A stretch of 64,000 nucleotides of DNA from Pomacea canaliculata (GCF_003073045.1 NC_037590.1:36510751-36574750); one strand, 5' to 3'; positions 35,331 to 48,600 are shown, counted from the stretch's first letter. Numbers and translations: made by a program. The notes: generated by a model not told the origin, from the letters alone.

Positions 35331-35468
35331 ATGGATGTGTATAGGTGGACTGCTGTCTGTTTGCCAAGACCAACGCTTAGCCTCTTGCGAAGTTCTCCGC
35401 TGTTAGTCTCGGCGAGCCTAAACAAAGAATATGACTAAACCGGAAGCTTTGTAGCATCATGCCTCGTT
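35331..35468 (+). repeat. Second copy of the 20.4-kb dispersed repeat
   Basis: Shares TGCCAAGACCAACGCTTAGC and AAACCGGAAGCTTTGTA with 20421-20560. It is preceded by TTGCTCGCGGCGGG, a motif that also occurs at about 34279. Confidence 0.65.
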
Positions 35469-36114
35469 TTACAATGCATGGCGACAAAATTATATCCTAA
35501 TCTCATTTTTAAGATAACACGAGCGATGCTCGTCTCTTCATCTCGCTGCCTGTGTCGCTCACTCCAAAACCCGACTTTTTTATTATCGTACAACCCCCCC
35601 CCGACCCCACCCATCTCCTTGTCTAGTCACGTGGCAGTACCCCTTAGCCCCACTAATTTGGTGAGCATGAATAATTGATTGTTTCACCCTGCATTTCTGT
35701 CTAAAATAAGTTTTTCGGTCTAACTGCCCTGGACAACTAAAACTGAATTGTAATCTGATCGAACAAAGTAGAAGCCAATGATCAGATGCAATTTGAAGAG
35801 AAGCTTAGCTATGAAATTCAGTTTATGCTTATTAAACCTCGTGTCAACTAATACTTCTCGCATAACTTGAACATCAGAAACAGACAGGATGAAGCACTAC
35901 CAGTTTTATGTGCCTTCCACAGATGATGTGTACAAGTTCAGAATGCTGCAGCTGTCGACCTAGGCTCCATTAAAGGTTGTTGGAAAAAATAACTGATATA
36001 GGTGCGGGGGATAAAATCTATAGCAGCCCTTGCATAAAAGCTGGCCTTTTTCTTTTTGTTATTTCCATCTCTTCACATCCCCTGTCCTGGTGGCTTTGAC
36101 AATTGCCATGATTA

Positions 36115-36265
36115 ATGGCGCATCGTGCGTAATAATTCACAAGGAATAAATTATTTCCTTGACTTTTTTTTCTCTCTTTCGTCTTACCTTCACATGAACT
36201 TTCCTTAAACTGTATACAGAATTTATGTCGGGCCACTGAACGACACGTAGCACTAACAAGTACAA
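36115..36265 (+). repeat. Repeat related to 37345-37495
   Basis: The two blocks share TTACCTTCACA-GAACTTTC, AGAATTTATGTC, TGAAC-AC-C and AAACCTTGAG in the same order and orientation, about 1.23 kb apart. No coding potential. Confidence 0.55.
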
Positions 36266-36359
36266 GTGATAGCAAAACCTTGAGCCATAGTCTATATTTG
36301 TTACACGAATTTGCTATATTAAAATATCAGTAGGTATATTTTTCACACTATATATTTTT

Positions 36360-36560
36360 ATTTGCTAATTCTATCTTTGTTGCATGAACTGGCCTGATTT
36401 ACAGAGCACAATGGTCTAGATATTTTGAATATTTCATTTTTCTATTTCCACCTCTTCTAATTTAACATAATTGTTGCCATTTTCTGATGTCGAAGAACTT
36501 GTGAAATTAAGAGATTAAAATGACTACTCTTCAGTCTGATCATGTAGAGCTGTTACTCTT
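36360..36560 (+). repeat. Repeat related to 43805-43990
   Basis: Shared in order: TGCCTGATT/GGCCTGATT, TCTAGATA, TATTTCATT, TCTTCTAATTTAACATA, GTTGCCATT/GCTACCATT, GAAGA, AGAGATTAA, TCTTC-GTCTGAT, AGAGCTGTTA. The second copy is in a MINPP1 intron. Confidence 0.55.
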
Positions 36561-37828
36561 ATTGTCGTTACCGTTAGTAATCAGCTCTGCACATACACAG
36601 TTCAGTAGTCTTTCAGTCACTGTGTAGCACTCTAGTAGTGTACAAAGTAGAAAATGTCTTTGTTGCGACAAAGTAGAATGTCTTTGTGCGGAGGGTTGGG
36701 GGTTGGATGACGTTCCAGATTTGCATCTAGAATGTTCGAGGGTAAGGAAGATAAGTATCGGGGCTGACAGTGGTGTGAGACCTTTTGTGAATTTGGAAGA
36801 GAGAGAGAAGGCAGGCCAGCCGCCGAGCGAAACTGAATTAAAAACTTCAGTATGGAAATTTGATCTTTGTGTTGTTTCTGGTACGACTAGCCCACTCTAA
36901 GTAGCCATCAGACACTCACATGTTGGTTACAACTGCTTCAGGTCAAAATATGAAATCAAATACATAAGATGAATGTTTGCACATTTGTGTTACTGTCCTT
37001 CTCTGAAGCTGCCAATGTTAACATGTTAACAGACTGAATGAATAATGAAAACTCAATACACCAAACATGCTACTCCACTATAGTTGCCATAGCATCATGG
37101 GGTCAGAATGCATGTATATTACCCTGATTTTTAAAAATGTATGCTAACCTAACTGATAATGGGCAGCGACCACCTTGATACCGGTGACTTCTAGCCAGGG
37201 ACTTTTTTTTATCAAGAAGAAGTACTTTTTCTCGAACTGATTGCTTGGGAAAAATTACTTGTGAACAGTCATGGTACTTCCTTGAGAAATGATCTGTCAT
37301 AAATGTGTATATCTTAACATCTTATATACACAACTCAGCACAAAACAGAAGAAATTATTCCTTTGACTTTTTCTCTCACTCATCTTACCTTCACACGAAC
37401 TTTCTTTTAGCTTGATGCAGAATTTATGTCTGACTTCTGAACAACGCGCAGTCTTAATAAGTTATGGGGTGGAAGTGACAGGGAAACCTTGAGGACTTCG
37501 CCACACAGTTACCTGAGCTCTTCCCTCATTATGTTTGAGTGACATGACACTTTAGCTGTGACAGCAAACAAAAATAACACCGAAGTGTGGATTCTTCTGC
37601 GCAGGTTTACAACTTCAGTGTGCGGCATATGGAACAGCGGGCGTTCTTCAGTCTTCTTGCTGTAATGCATTAAATTACAGTAACTGTCACACCAAATTGC
37701 TCATTCTTCGCTGTAATAAACGTGACAAATATCCTCTCTATATACATATATTGCCTTCAAATACAACGGCGAGGTCGAACTACCCGAAATACGTCACATC
37801 AGCTCAAAAAGCCCTGTCGCCAGAAATT

Positions 37829-37918
37829 GTCAGGACAGTTTGAAGACGAGGGTGACGTGACATTAAAATACATCTCAGGACAGTTTCAAGGCGATGGTGA
37901 CGTGACATAAAATACATC
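37829..37918 (+). repeat. Tandem duplication, two ~45-bp units
   Basis: TCAGGACAGTTT-AA is followed by GGTGACGTGACAT and AAAATACATC, twice head to tail. Confidence 0.8.
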
Positions 37919-38509
37919 GATTGATTTATTTCATCAGATTGTATTCAACATTTACCACCATCAGATGCCTTTCATCAATAAAGCAGCGGGTAGCTAACCC
38001 TAACCCTGGTTCTGCTCGAGTGCCATGCAATTCATACATTTACCTGATCCTGACCAAATGTTGCAAGATTGCTCCTTTCTTCGAAAGATCGTAAAATGTT
38101 TGCTTCCTGCATTTTTTCATAATCATCTTTATTTTAATGTTTATTATACCAGTATAAGATCTTACGTATCCTCAAGCTTTACAAAAATATACGGGGGCAC
38201 CATGTCACTTCAGAGGGACTCTGTGTACAATAGACCAACAGAGAGAGAGAGAGGCGCGTTGCTGGTATCGTAGTTTACTTCCCACTCACTAGAAAACATC
38301 GGTGGTGTTTCTCTTTCATCTGGTCCTCCATCTCACAGAGCACTGACAGGCTGTCAGGAGATTGAACATCACCCACGCAACGCTGGTTAGTATCAGACAT
38401 TCTGAACATCCTTCAGGGTAACAATTATAACATTCTTACTCCCATATCTTTCAAGGCTTTTCTCGATAAGCTTTCAACACCCCAGAATTGCATAGCTAAC
38501 GTGCTTTCA

Positions 38510-38825
38510 ACGAGATGCTATGGCATGTTGTCCATAGGAATGGGAATCCCATGGTGGGATACGGACAGCACACACTTTGTAGTAGTCGATACTTGATATT
38601 GCAAAATAAGTTATTTCATTCATCAAGGATTTAATTTTCTCTGAATCATATTGCATGTGAAGTAGCAATTTTAGAACAAAAGCGAAATGGTCAGTGTTGT
38701 CCATAGGAGTTAATACCATGGGAATCCATGGGAAACGTCACGGGATGGACAGGCATAAATTGCATGGGACGGGATGGGATGGGATGAAAATATGTCCCAT
38801 GGACATGGCTATGGCACCAACAAAG
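38510..38825. repeat. Two-part repeat rich in CCATGGGA/GGGATGGGA motifs
   Basis: TGTTGTCCATAGGA occurs at about 38526 and again at about 38696, each followed by a CATGGGAATCC-like block; the second continues into GGGACGGGATGGGATGGGAT and GTCCCATGGACATGG. Probably a decayed DNA-transposon family with nested copies, but no inverted ends could be paired. Confidence 0.4.
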
Positions 38826-39052
38826 AAATAATCCATACAAAATCTTTCTGATTCGCGAGCACGCACACACACCAGAGCAAGTTTTTAACTGCTGAAAAGG
38901 AGGAGAAAAGAAGTGTGACACACCAAGGCAGTGCACTGGTGTGCAGATCATAGCGTGACCAGTCTGTCGACTACCGCCACGTTGTAATGAAGACTTGTCT
39001 TCTCACAGCCCAGTGCATCAATTGCTGCAAATCAAGCTGTTACCTGTATTGA

Positions 39053-39355
39053 TCAGTATCCGCCTTCCACCATTAATTTTTTTCTTAGTCGATAAACTGT
39101 AGGTGTGCTAAAACATACGTCTAAATTGTCTTCATCTACCGATAGTAATTCCCAACCATATGTTGGTGTTCTATGAAGCCATGAACTAATGTTCGAATTT
39201 TCGGATCGCCACGTCGGTTTTTGGTCGCGTTTCGGGGAAGAAACCAATTCTTCTTCCACAGAAGCTTTTTTGCTAGTCCGATAATAGTCTTTGTGATAGT
39301 CGGTTTGTAATTTCGCGCCAGCGGTTTCCCAAGTTCAGAATTTAGCGCTTTGAGT
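39053..39355 (-). other. Unidentified exon-like ORF without ATG
   Basis: On the minus strand an open frame of about 100 codons runs after a TGA near 39363 to a TGA at 39053. It reads, in pieces, LLKALNSELGKPLAKLQTDY, YYRTSKKASVEEEL, SSWLHRTPTYGWELLSVDED and STPTVYRLRKKLMVEGGY. The composition (charged, hydrophobic and aromatic residues well spread, TP motifs) looks like protein and not like translated repeat. There is no initiator ATG before the last few residues and only a weak acceptor (CTCAAAG). It could be a terminal exon of a gene otherwise unseen, or a pseudogene fragment. No family recognised. Confidence 0.35.
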
Positions 39356-41995
39356 AAAGTTCAAGTGCTAACCAACACCAATTAAACCTTATCAATGTAC
39401 CCTCTGGACATATTTCCAACATAAAAATAACGAACGCTGTCGTATGTCCTATGATGCAAGGTACAAGGTCCCAGCAACGGTTGACTTTTCAAGATGAAGA
39501 CTGGGAAAAAATCGTCTGCCAGCAGTCCATTAATACAAGTTCGCGCACACACGTACTAATATAACATGTAAACGTTATGTCTATAGAATGACAAATTGGA
39601 TAAAGAAAGATATGTAAGCTTCTAGAAAACCCGAATGACCTCACAAACCACAAGCTCACAAGAGTTCTTTGTTTGATCAACAAAGCAAACACTCAAGCGA
39701 TACAGTCTGTAAATAACTTTGCTTAGGGAGTCTTGGCTGAATTATACAATATCGATGCATTTTTTTTTTGTAGCCAAAAGAAGGACGTTAAAATAAGGGA
39801 GGTACGGCTGTGGAAATTAAAGCAAAAAGTTATATCACCGATAACGACATTAATCTGTAAAATTAGTCATCCATACTTCAAAAGAAGAGGTCCTCAAACT
39901 CTTTTATTTTGAACAATGAAAATGTTGCATCATTGACACTTATCAATTCCAAAATACCCCACCATAACTCATAAATGCCGCTAATTCGCTTTGAAAACGC
40001 AAGGTCAAGATGTGAAGATGAGTTTTTGTTCCCATTTGTCAACTCCACCAAAATGATGACGTTGACGTAAAATATATTACTATATAAAAAGACAATTGAA
40101 CACTCTAAAAAGATGTTTAGGGTTATGCACAGAAATTTATATTAATTATTATATAATAATTGGGTTTTTTTTCTTACATCTTCAAAGTTAAACTGACACT
40201 GTTATTTTCATTATTTTTCCAAATCACTGTTCGACGTATTTGTAGGTCTATAAATACAGACAATTAGTGTGCCTCCTAAAGCAGCAAGATGGTTTACAGA
40301 TCCATTATCATGTTCAAATACTGGACACTCTGTGACGTAAGCAGGAGGCTTGCGGTTGTTTGCCAGTTGTTGTGCTGTGACGGCTGCACGGCACGCCGAT
40401 CAACTAATTGTCACGGCTGTCGGTCGAGGGGCCTGTCCTAACAAAGAATCGATGAGTACTGACTGAACATCTACTGCTTGTTATTGAACAACTTAATGTG
40501 TGCCCTATAACGATCTGTGCATTCCCTTTGCAAAAAGCTTATCACCAGCACTGAAAGAACTAATCAGTTAATTTACCTACTGCAACGATGCACGCACCTC
40601 TCTGACCTTTTCAGCACTTTAGACAGGAGCAAATTTGAGTATTGTCGCTTTAATTCTCAAAACGAAACAATACGTACAAATTTTACAGTAAAAAACATCC
40701 TTGAATAACATACTTGTGACATTAGAGGCGAACAATATGGAAACCTTTAATACAAATATATTTATCTCTTATCTTTTATGGAAATGTTTCCTCAGTTAAA
40801 GCAAATGTTTACAACTTGCAGAGAACTGGAAATGTTACTTAGCAAACCTGTTCCATTCACGCTAAAAACCAAGTTTAAATAACCATTAAAACCTTTGTCA
40901 TAAAAATGTTAGAGCATATTTACTAGTTTCTTGTAAAAGCCCTTACAGATTTCTGTAGCTTGCAACAACATAGGTGTAATCCTGACAAAAAAAAGGCTGG
41001 TGTGAATCAGATAACTACATGTGCACCAGTGGAAAGAGAAAAACTCATGTACCGTTGACATAACTCGATTGAAAACTGACTACACATTTCAAAATAAATT
41101 AAAACCTTAAAAAAATTAATGAAAGTAAATAAGTTCTTGTAATACTTTTTCCAGTTCCAAACTGAGTGTTCTTTGGGATGTTCTTCAGCTTGTTCAACAG
41201 ACAGCTTTGACACAAGAAAATATCAAACATGAGAAATGTGCTTGACTTCTACTACACTCACTGCATCTCTAACCTCACTCAGCTCACTGCACCTGTTTGA
41301 CACACTGTATTCAGTGTTGTTTCCACATTGGTTACAGAGACATAGTTGCTCATATATATTATACATTACACATCTTAGGTCCCTCTTCTCCAGAATTAGC
41401 ACTATCTGATGCTTACAGAAGAGAATGACTTTAATTATGTGATTTCCATTTTCCGCTTTCACTAATCAAAGTCCACTGATGCTAGAATTCCATGTAAAAT
41501 CGTATGCCTTGCAAGACACTGAAGAAGTAAAAGTGGCAAACTAATTACTCTCCTAATCACCCTCTGATCAGTTATCAAACTATTTGGTCTAAATATTGCT
41601 TTAACAGTCAAAGCGATGAGTTTCATGCCTCGACACCAGTCAAAGCTGGGATAGAAAATATCTATGGCTTTAAAAGTCACCTGAGTAAACACCCAATGTT
41701 CATAAGAGAACTTGTTCAAGGCATAAACATCTGAAAATCAAGGCAACCGCGGAAGATCTTAAATACTAAATTCGTAAATATAACATCTAATGAAACATGT
41801 ATGATGGCAAATTCCATGAATAACTTTTAATGAATTTTAACACTGAAATATGGGAGCTGGCAATGAAACATGCAAACTGTGCATTCAGAATTTCAATGGT
41901 GAAATGAATTTTAACTAACGAGGTCAAGTGTTCAATGATTCAGTTTAACAAAGCGCTTTCTCAAAAAGTCCATGAAAACTTTCACATTGTAAGCA

Positions 41996-44900
41996 TCATA
42001 ATTCATCTTTGGGATGCCACTTGCATATTTGACTAAAGTTGCAGTTTTCTACCTGAGCCTTGTACTTGTCACGAATGATGCTGTATGGACAGAGAAATTC
42101 ATCACAGCCTGGGAGTAGCTGTGGCTCCTCATTTACCAGAAGTTTAACAAAGTACTCAGGGTGGTGCTCAGCATCATCATCCTCGTTTGCCTTGAGGTCC
42201 TGAGGTTCACATTCATAGAGAATCAGTTGTAAATTAGCACCAAAGGGCAAAATCAAGCTCGAGCGGAATAAACGATCTTCATGTTCCTTGAAATTGTCAG
42301 CACGCAGAGGAGTGGAGTCGTTAAAGAGACCCAGTGCAGTGTACAATGGACCCAGTGTTTCAGCATGACCAAATGCAAACTGCCCAATGATGTAACTGAA
42401 AATTATATGAAATGTTTCATAAACATCAACAAAGCATTTTGTGAACAGAGAAAGACTAATTTGTCTAAACTGTTCCCTCTCACACTTTGGTGTGGCTTGG
42501 TTGCTTGACAACTAGGTGTGGTTTACTGTATGCTTAAGGGCATTTAATAATGTAACCATATTACAGTGGTCTAAAGGAGCTGCCATTTCAGTTTGTCTGG
42601 ACTAGTATCACAGCCATCTATATAGGCAAGTGGGACTTACATTCAGTGTGTTGCTACAGTCCTTCCCAGTCTGAAAGTTTGAGCTTACCGAAAAGGGTTG
42701 ATCTATTTGAATATGACTTTTATTCATTTCAAACCAGAAATCTCTAGTTCATTCCTCAAGCTTTATACAAAATGTGCTTTGTCTTAAATTTCAAGTAAAT
42801 GAACACTAAATACTGAATAATAACTTAATAACATCTTACAAAAGTTTCATGCAAAATGTGAAGTCACGATGCCATGTACTTGAAACAATCTTTTTTTTAT
42901 CTTTAATAAAAGGTTATTATATACATGTATCTGCAAATAACATATGGAAGCAGTCTTAATAATTCTGTGGTGCAACAATTTAGAAGACACGGAATGCATA
43001 CAACATACCCCTGCTCATCATCTGCACCATCCATCGTCTCCAAAGATTCAATAGCATCGTCCATGGTGTAGAAAATGTCAGAAACTAATGGACATGCCTG
43101 CTTCCATGTGATGTCATGCCCAGCTCCATTCTTGTAGTAGTGCTTTGATGAAAATTAAGGAGCAAGGATGAAACCTAACATTAGTATCTAAGAAACTTAA
43201 TTCTAACTCAAGCACGCTTATTGTTTCTACCTGTTGTTAGTGGAGTAACAGTTTTTGTTGTTATGAGAATGACATAAGTTTTTTCAGAATCTGAGTGTGA
43301 TTTTATGCCGAGCAGCCAACACAGCAATTTACATGGTGACATATATTTTTTTAAAAAAACAGAAGTTTAAGCATATGCAATAGATTTATTTTAGAAATCA
43401 TGTAGTACCATACATATTTTTTCAGGTTACGTAGCAACCTTGCTTTACATTTTTCTTCCATATGAATCTACATTACATACCTTTAAGTCACCAAGGTATT
43501 CTTGAACAATCATATCTTCTTCATCAAGCAGCTGACACCAGGGGGAGGTTTCAAATATTGCACTTTCGTAACCACAGCCAAGGTAGAGAGTTCGAATATC
43601 CCTGAAAGTGTAAATCAAAGCGTTAACTGTTGGTGTTTTTGACAATTTTGTTAAGCATTATTAATGCTAGATCAAATGATCAGTAAATTTTGTTTAGCAT
43701 TACTATTCTGTTGAAATATCAGTAAATTTATTTTGCATACTGCTGCATTAAATGATCAGTAAAAGCTACTGTATTTCTTATCTGCTTATTTTATGTTAGT
43801 ATTATGAATTTGCCTGATTAACAGTGCAAAATGTTTTGTCTAGATACTATAAGTATTTCATTATTCCCATCTTTTCTAATTTAACATAGTTGCTACCATT
43901 ATCTGCTGTTGAAGAATCTAAACTGAAGAGATTAATACTCTTCGGTCTGATAATGTAAATCAGAGCTGTTATTTATGCTAAGGGGCAGCAACCACCTAAA
44001 CAGCAGCTTAGTTTAGCAGTAAAAGAGTTTAAGATTTTTTTTTTTTAAAATAGCACATTACTTCCATTCTTTGAATGGCAATACCTTGTTGATAAATAAT
44101 AGCCAATTGACTCCTGGATCTTATTGTTAAAATAAAAGAATTTGACAGAAAATGGCAATGACATCTGGCCTAGCATACCGTTTGATGAAGAAGAAATAGT
44201 TCTAAATAGACTGAGGATATTAATTATATGGTAGCCTATCTATGAGCATATCTATGATTATTCAGCCATGAATATAAATGAACCATGCAATCTCCTTTAT
44301 TTTTTTTTAAAAGCTTTAGAGATTAAAAAAATGAGATCACTATGCAAGTTTAGTAGTTGCTGCTACATAATTTTGTGACTGGAACTCTACTTTTTGTTGC
44401 GGTTCTATGCTCCTCGAGGAGTAACAAGGTAATGATGCCAATCTGACCTTGACTATTAGCTTGCAACTTGTGTCATTAGTGGTCAAACTGACTCTTGGCT
44501 GTGGTCCCCCTTCCCAATTAAATCCTTAATTAAAAAGTAACTAAAAGTAAGGTGCATTTTGATTTTAAACTTACAAAAGGACACACATGCATGTAAATAA
44601 TGGTCACTATATTTTAATGAAGTGCGCAATGCTTATTATAAACCTGCTCACCTGGAGAAAGAGTATCTTCTGTAATACCTAACTTTTCTGAAATTTTTCT
44701 TTTTGTCGTTGCAATATATTTTCCTTCAAGGAATTTATAGTATTCCTTCATTGCAGTTTTATTATTTCCCACCGACTTGACATAGTTGTCACACTGTGTG
44801 TGAAACCGCAACAATTTGTCTGTAACTTCTGGTTCATATTCATCCTCTTCTGTCTGTGCGTTCTCTTCGAGTACACTCGTTAATCCTTCGAAAAACGCAC

Positions 44901-45408
44901 GCGAACTTTCTCTCGTCCTGTCAGTACTCGACGTTATGTACCGAAAGCTATCAATATCTTCTTCAGCAAACAAAGAAAAGAGACGTTGGGCAGTCCTCTT
45001 TCCGTAGCTTTCGAGTTCTTCTTCTCCAAGACTAGCTAAAGCTTTGTTATTATTATCAGGAAACGGATTCCTCCATGCGTACAGGTCGGGATAACGTGTC
45101 TTCACTTCATCATTCAATATTTTTCTGTGAATTTCGGTCAATTTCTTCACATCGTCTTGCCCTGGATAACGTGTTCCATGTCTTGCAACCACACTTGTAT
45201 GAATAGCAGAACACAATAACTCTCCTGAATTGTCGTTAAACCACTGATCTTCCAGGTCTTTGTCGTGCACCGAGCGACCCCATGCATAGGGAGTTTTTGT
45301 TGAAAAATATTTGTATCCAAGAACTGGTGAAAATAAGCCAAATAATAAAATGGTGTGAAACGCATTCCGCACAGCAACAACCACCGCTCGTTTCCACATG
45401 GCAGACAT
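41996..45408 (-). CDS. MINPP1: Multiple inositol polyphosphate phosphatase 1 (MINPP1), histidine acid phosphatase
   Basis: MINPP1 removes phosphates from InsP6/InsP5 and related substrates in the ER lumen. Exons: 45408-44652, 43601-43481, 43142-43009, 42395-41996. The first ATG (MSAMWKRAVVV) opens a hydrophobic leader (TILLFGLFSPVLG) that should be a signal peptide. Exon 1 has the catalytic motif VVARHGTRYPG (RHGxRxP). Exon 2 has LYLGCGYESAIFETSPWC and EYLGDLK; exon 3 has HYYKNGAGHDITW and DIFYTMDDAIESL. Exon 4 starts with the second motif FGHAETLGPL (the HAE proton donor), has RSSLILPFGANLQLILYECE, and ends in KDEL, an ER-retrieval signal like the SDEL of the human protein. Phases agree for 2-3 and 3-4, but exon 1 ends in phase 1 while exon 2 needs phase 2; family alignment shows no missing residue, so one base appears to be absent at that junction. 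Confidence 0.92.
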
Positions 45409-45697
45409 TTTTGTATTCCGCACCAACGGAAGCAGGAGTCAGCACTTTCGTTTGTCGATTAAGCGATTAATTAGTGAAAAAATAAAACAAGTAATTTTGT
45501 CTTTAGGTGAAAAGTTCGGATTGAGCATAACAGTTTTTTTCTATTCTAAAAATAACATCAATTACATCATAGCCCGAAAAACGTTCGTGGGGTTTGTTTT
45601 AAACTTTGACGAGGCGGAAGTGCCAACTCAACTGGAGGTGAAACAGAGGTAACAGGGATTGAAGGTTTGAAAAATAGAACCGAAGAGCAGCAGCACA

Positions 45698-48600
45698 ATG
45701 TCTTGTGAAAGCGGCGAAAATGCAAGCAACCCTCATGTAAGCATATGTGTGCATGCGTGTGAAAAGCGTAAGTCCTTCATAGACAAAAGAGATTGTTTAT
45801 CGTCTCTGGAATGCCGACTACTGCCAGTCTGCAGTGCATTTATCAGCATACCTTTCGTGTATACCACTACACCCAAACCAGTTCTTAAAAATTGTGGTGC
45901 TTTATATGGTCTGGTTTAGCTCCAGTTTTCTTATATTGTTAGATTATCACCAAAGACTGATGAGAGCGAGAGGCTATGTAGTAAAAGAAACTGTTAAGCA
46001 TTTCCAGATGGTCCACATTTAAGTGATAGAGCTTTCAACCTCTTAGCTCTTCTGTCTATGGAAGTAAGATTACCTCAAAGCCTAGTCCACACAAGCACCA
46101 GTCCGAGGTTGGTAAATAACCTAAACGTTTTCCATTTACACTCACAACCCTGTATCTTGATCGCATGATTCAGTAGCCATGGAATCGATATAGGGGTCTC
46201 AGACGCAACTGTATCCCAGGTTTGTAATAAATTCCTATGGAGAGAGAATGGCGAAGTTTTGAATGCAACAGTCTGAAGCCAGTTCTTTTACTGCTTCACT
46301 ATTTTGATTGTTTGTGATTGTTGTAGTCAACATAAATGTACATTGCCAAAAGAAGTGTGGGTAGCAGTTGTTTCAGGCATTTGTCATCCTTACATGGGTA
46401 ACATGGTCTTGAAAAGGGGGAGGGTTTGTCTCATCTATAAATTTGTATGAAGCATAAGGTTATGTTGACTTTTGTTTCTTTTTCGATTTTTTTCTGATTT
46501 TCAGCAGGATGTGTCGAATGATGAGTTTCCAGCAGTGGAAGTAATGTTAATTGTACATAATACTCTCATAATAGTCATAGGCTATCCCAGGTTTGTTGGA
46601 GCTGATTAATAAAGCATGGAGATGGGCTTGTTCCTTTCCCTTACTTCTCTGCTTTTTTTTCTTAAAGTATTTTATTAGTTTTGATTGTTTTCTACACTGT
46701 TTATTGCTGGGTGATAGCTAATTTTAAATTTTCAGGTGAGACATGTAATTAGTGGTTCTGGGTTTCCTATTCAGCTTGGTGGCTAGTTTTAAGGGTTCAC
46801 TGTTCAGCTTGGTGTCTAGTTTCCATAGTTGATCGGCCACTTTGTTTTATCTTTACTTTAAGCTACTTCCTAATTTTCAATGGTGGAAGCACCATTAACA
46901 ATTTCATTTAAGATTTGTTTTACTGACAGCTTTTTAAAGCATGACATGAAAATGAGGTACACTTCTCAATTACACTTCTTCTACAATTTAATGTGCCATG
47001 AAATAGAATAAGAAATAATAAGGCACCTTTTTCTCATGCAAATAACTAGATATTTCTTACTGGTTATTATCTGGTCATACAAACAAGAGAGCAAAAATAA
47101 TGTCAATACAAAAAAACCAACCCAGATACAGATCTAACTTTTAATACCAAATATCAGTCACTGGGTTATTTGTTTTAAGGAGAAGAAACTTTAAGCTTTT
47201 ACTTCACATATTCGGAGTCTTATTTAATGAAAAAACTGTTTTTTGTTTGCCAGTTTTTTTGCTTTGTAGAGTATATTGATGTTCTCAGGATGACGTGAAG
47301 GTATTGATGGCATCTCTTCAGATTTGAGCTCATGGGATCATATTTCAAGCATCTTAATATAAGGTTTAAAATCTGACAGCTGACAGAATGTTGGCTGCTT
47401 TATTGACAGAATAGAGCATTAGGCCTTGGGGTGCTATTAGCATCAACTGTGGCCTGATGAAATGATGCCCATCCCATCCAGCCTTTAATTAGTTGACACA
47501 CTATGCATTCGTTGGAGGACGTAAGTAGGTTTAATAACTCCAGCTACTGGCTTGCATAGTATTTGGGAAAATCTGTATAAACCTATAGCATAGGTTAACT
47601 GTTAGAAACCTACCAGTGCTGTGGCTGTCATTGCTTTACTTAATTAACCCTTATTCTGCGGCAATGTCACATCTCTGCCATCTGCGACCATGGGAAGTCA
47701 AGTTCAACAAATAGCCATTTCTTGAGTTACTAAGAAGGGTGTTATATAAGTGGGTTTTTTTTCAAACAGTTTAAAATTTTTGGAAGAAACAATTATAATA
47801 AATCAAAATATCAGCGGAAGAAAAGTTGAGCAAACAAAGCTGAGTATCCAAGCACTTAAAGAAGCGAACGTGACAGCAGTTTCAAAATATGAGCAGGACG
47901 TCATAAAACCACGTATCCATTATAAAATGCACTGATCATCGGCGACATCGTTGAAACGTAGAGATCCAAGATCTAGTTTGCAGAAATTTCAACGATAAAA
48001 CACAGGCCCATTAATCAGAAAATGGAAAACCGCAATGATCGGCATTACTGAAAAAGTTAAAATGTTCTGTGGGCACAAGTAATCCAAATGATGCACAGAT
48101 CTAAAATATGGCAAGATGGCGCTGACGTTACAGTTGAAATAAAATGCTCTGGAAAATTGATAGAAGTTGCGAAGACACAGAAACCAATCCAGAAACATAG
48201 GTAATGATATCATTGGTACACAAAATCTGACCCAGATAAACGGCCAAAGACGAAGTGTGCTGAAGATCTGTCACCATCTAGCCATTTGCATGAAGGGACA
48301 TCACTCTCGTCAGTCATTTAATCTGGTCAGAAGCACATGGTGTTAAAGAATATTAAGAACGTTAAGAAAACTAAAATATTATTGTGTGTCTATGCAGAGA
48401 CTTCATGAAGACCTCTTAAAAACATGACATTAATAAAAAAAAAAAAATTATACAATTCACACATTCCAATAGGCAGGGCTACTGAAACTACTGCTTCTGG
48501 GCAAGGTTGTTGTGTTAACACCCACCCCTATATCTAACAATTTTATGCCTTTGTACACAAGCTCCTTTGTATTGTTTTTATGCTTTCATTCTTGTGAATG

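Larger units (their letters stand above)
33500..41990. other. Intergenic, repeat-rich block without a confident gene
   Basis: Apart from the repeats and the ORF at 39.05-39.36 kb listed separately, I see only short ORFs. The end nearest 41996 should include the MINPP1 3' UTR (roughly 41-41.9 kb, AT-rich). Confidence 0.5.

Noticed and set aside
37990-38010. CTAACCCTAACCC, telomere-like motif
   Set aside because: Only two units; not a telomeric array.
47767-47935. Exon-like ORF (FLEETIIINQNISG...)
   Set aside because: Could be a terminal exon of the tentative gene starting at 45698, or a transposase relic, but neither its phase partner nor a family match could be shown.
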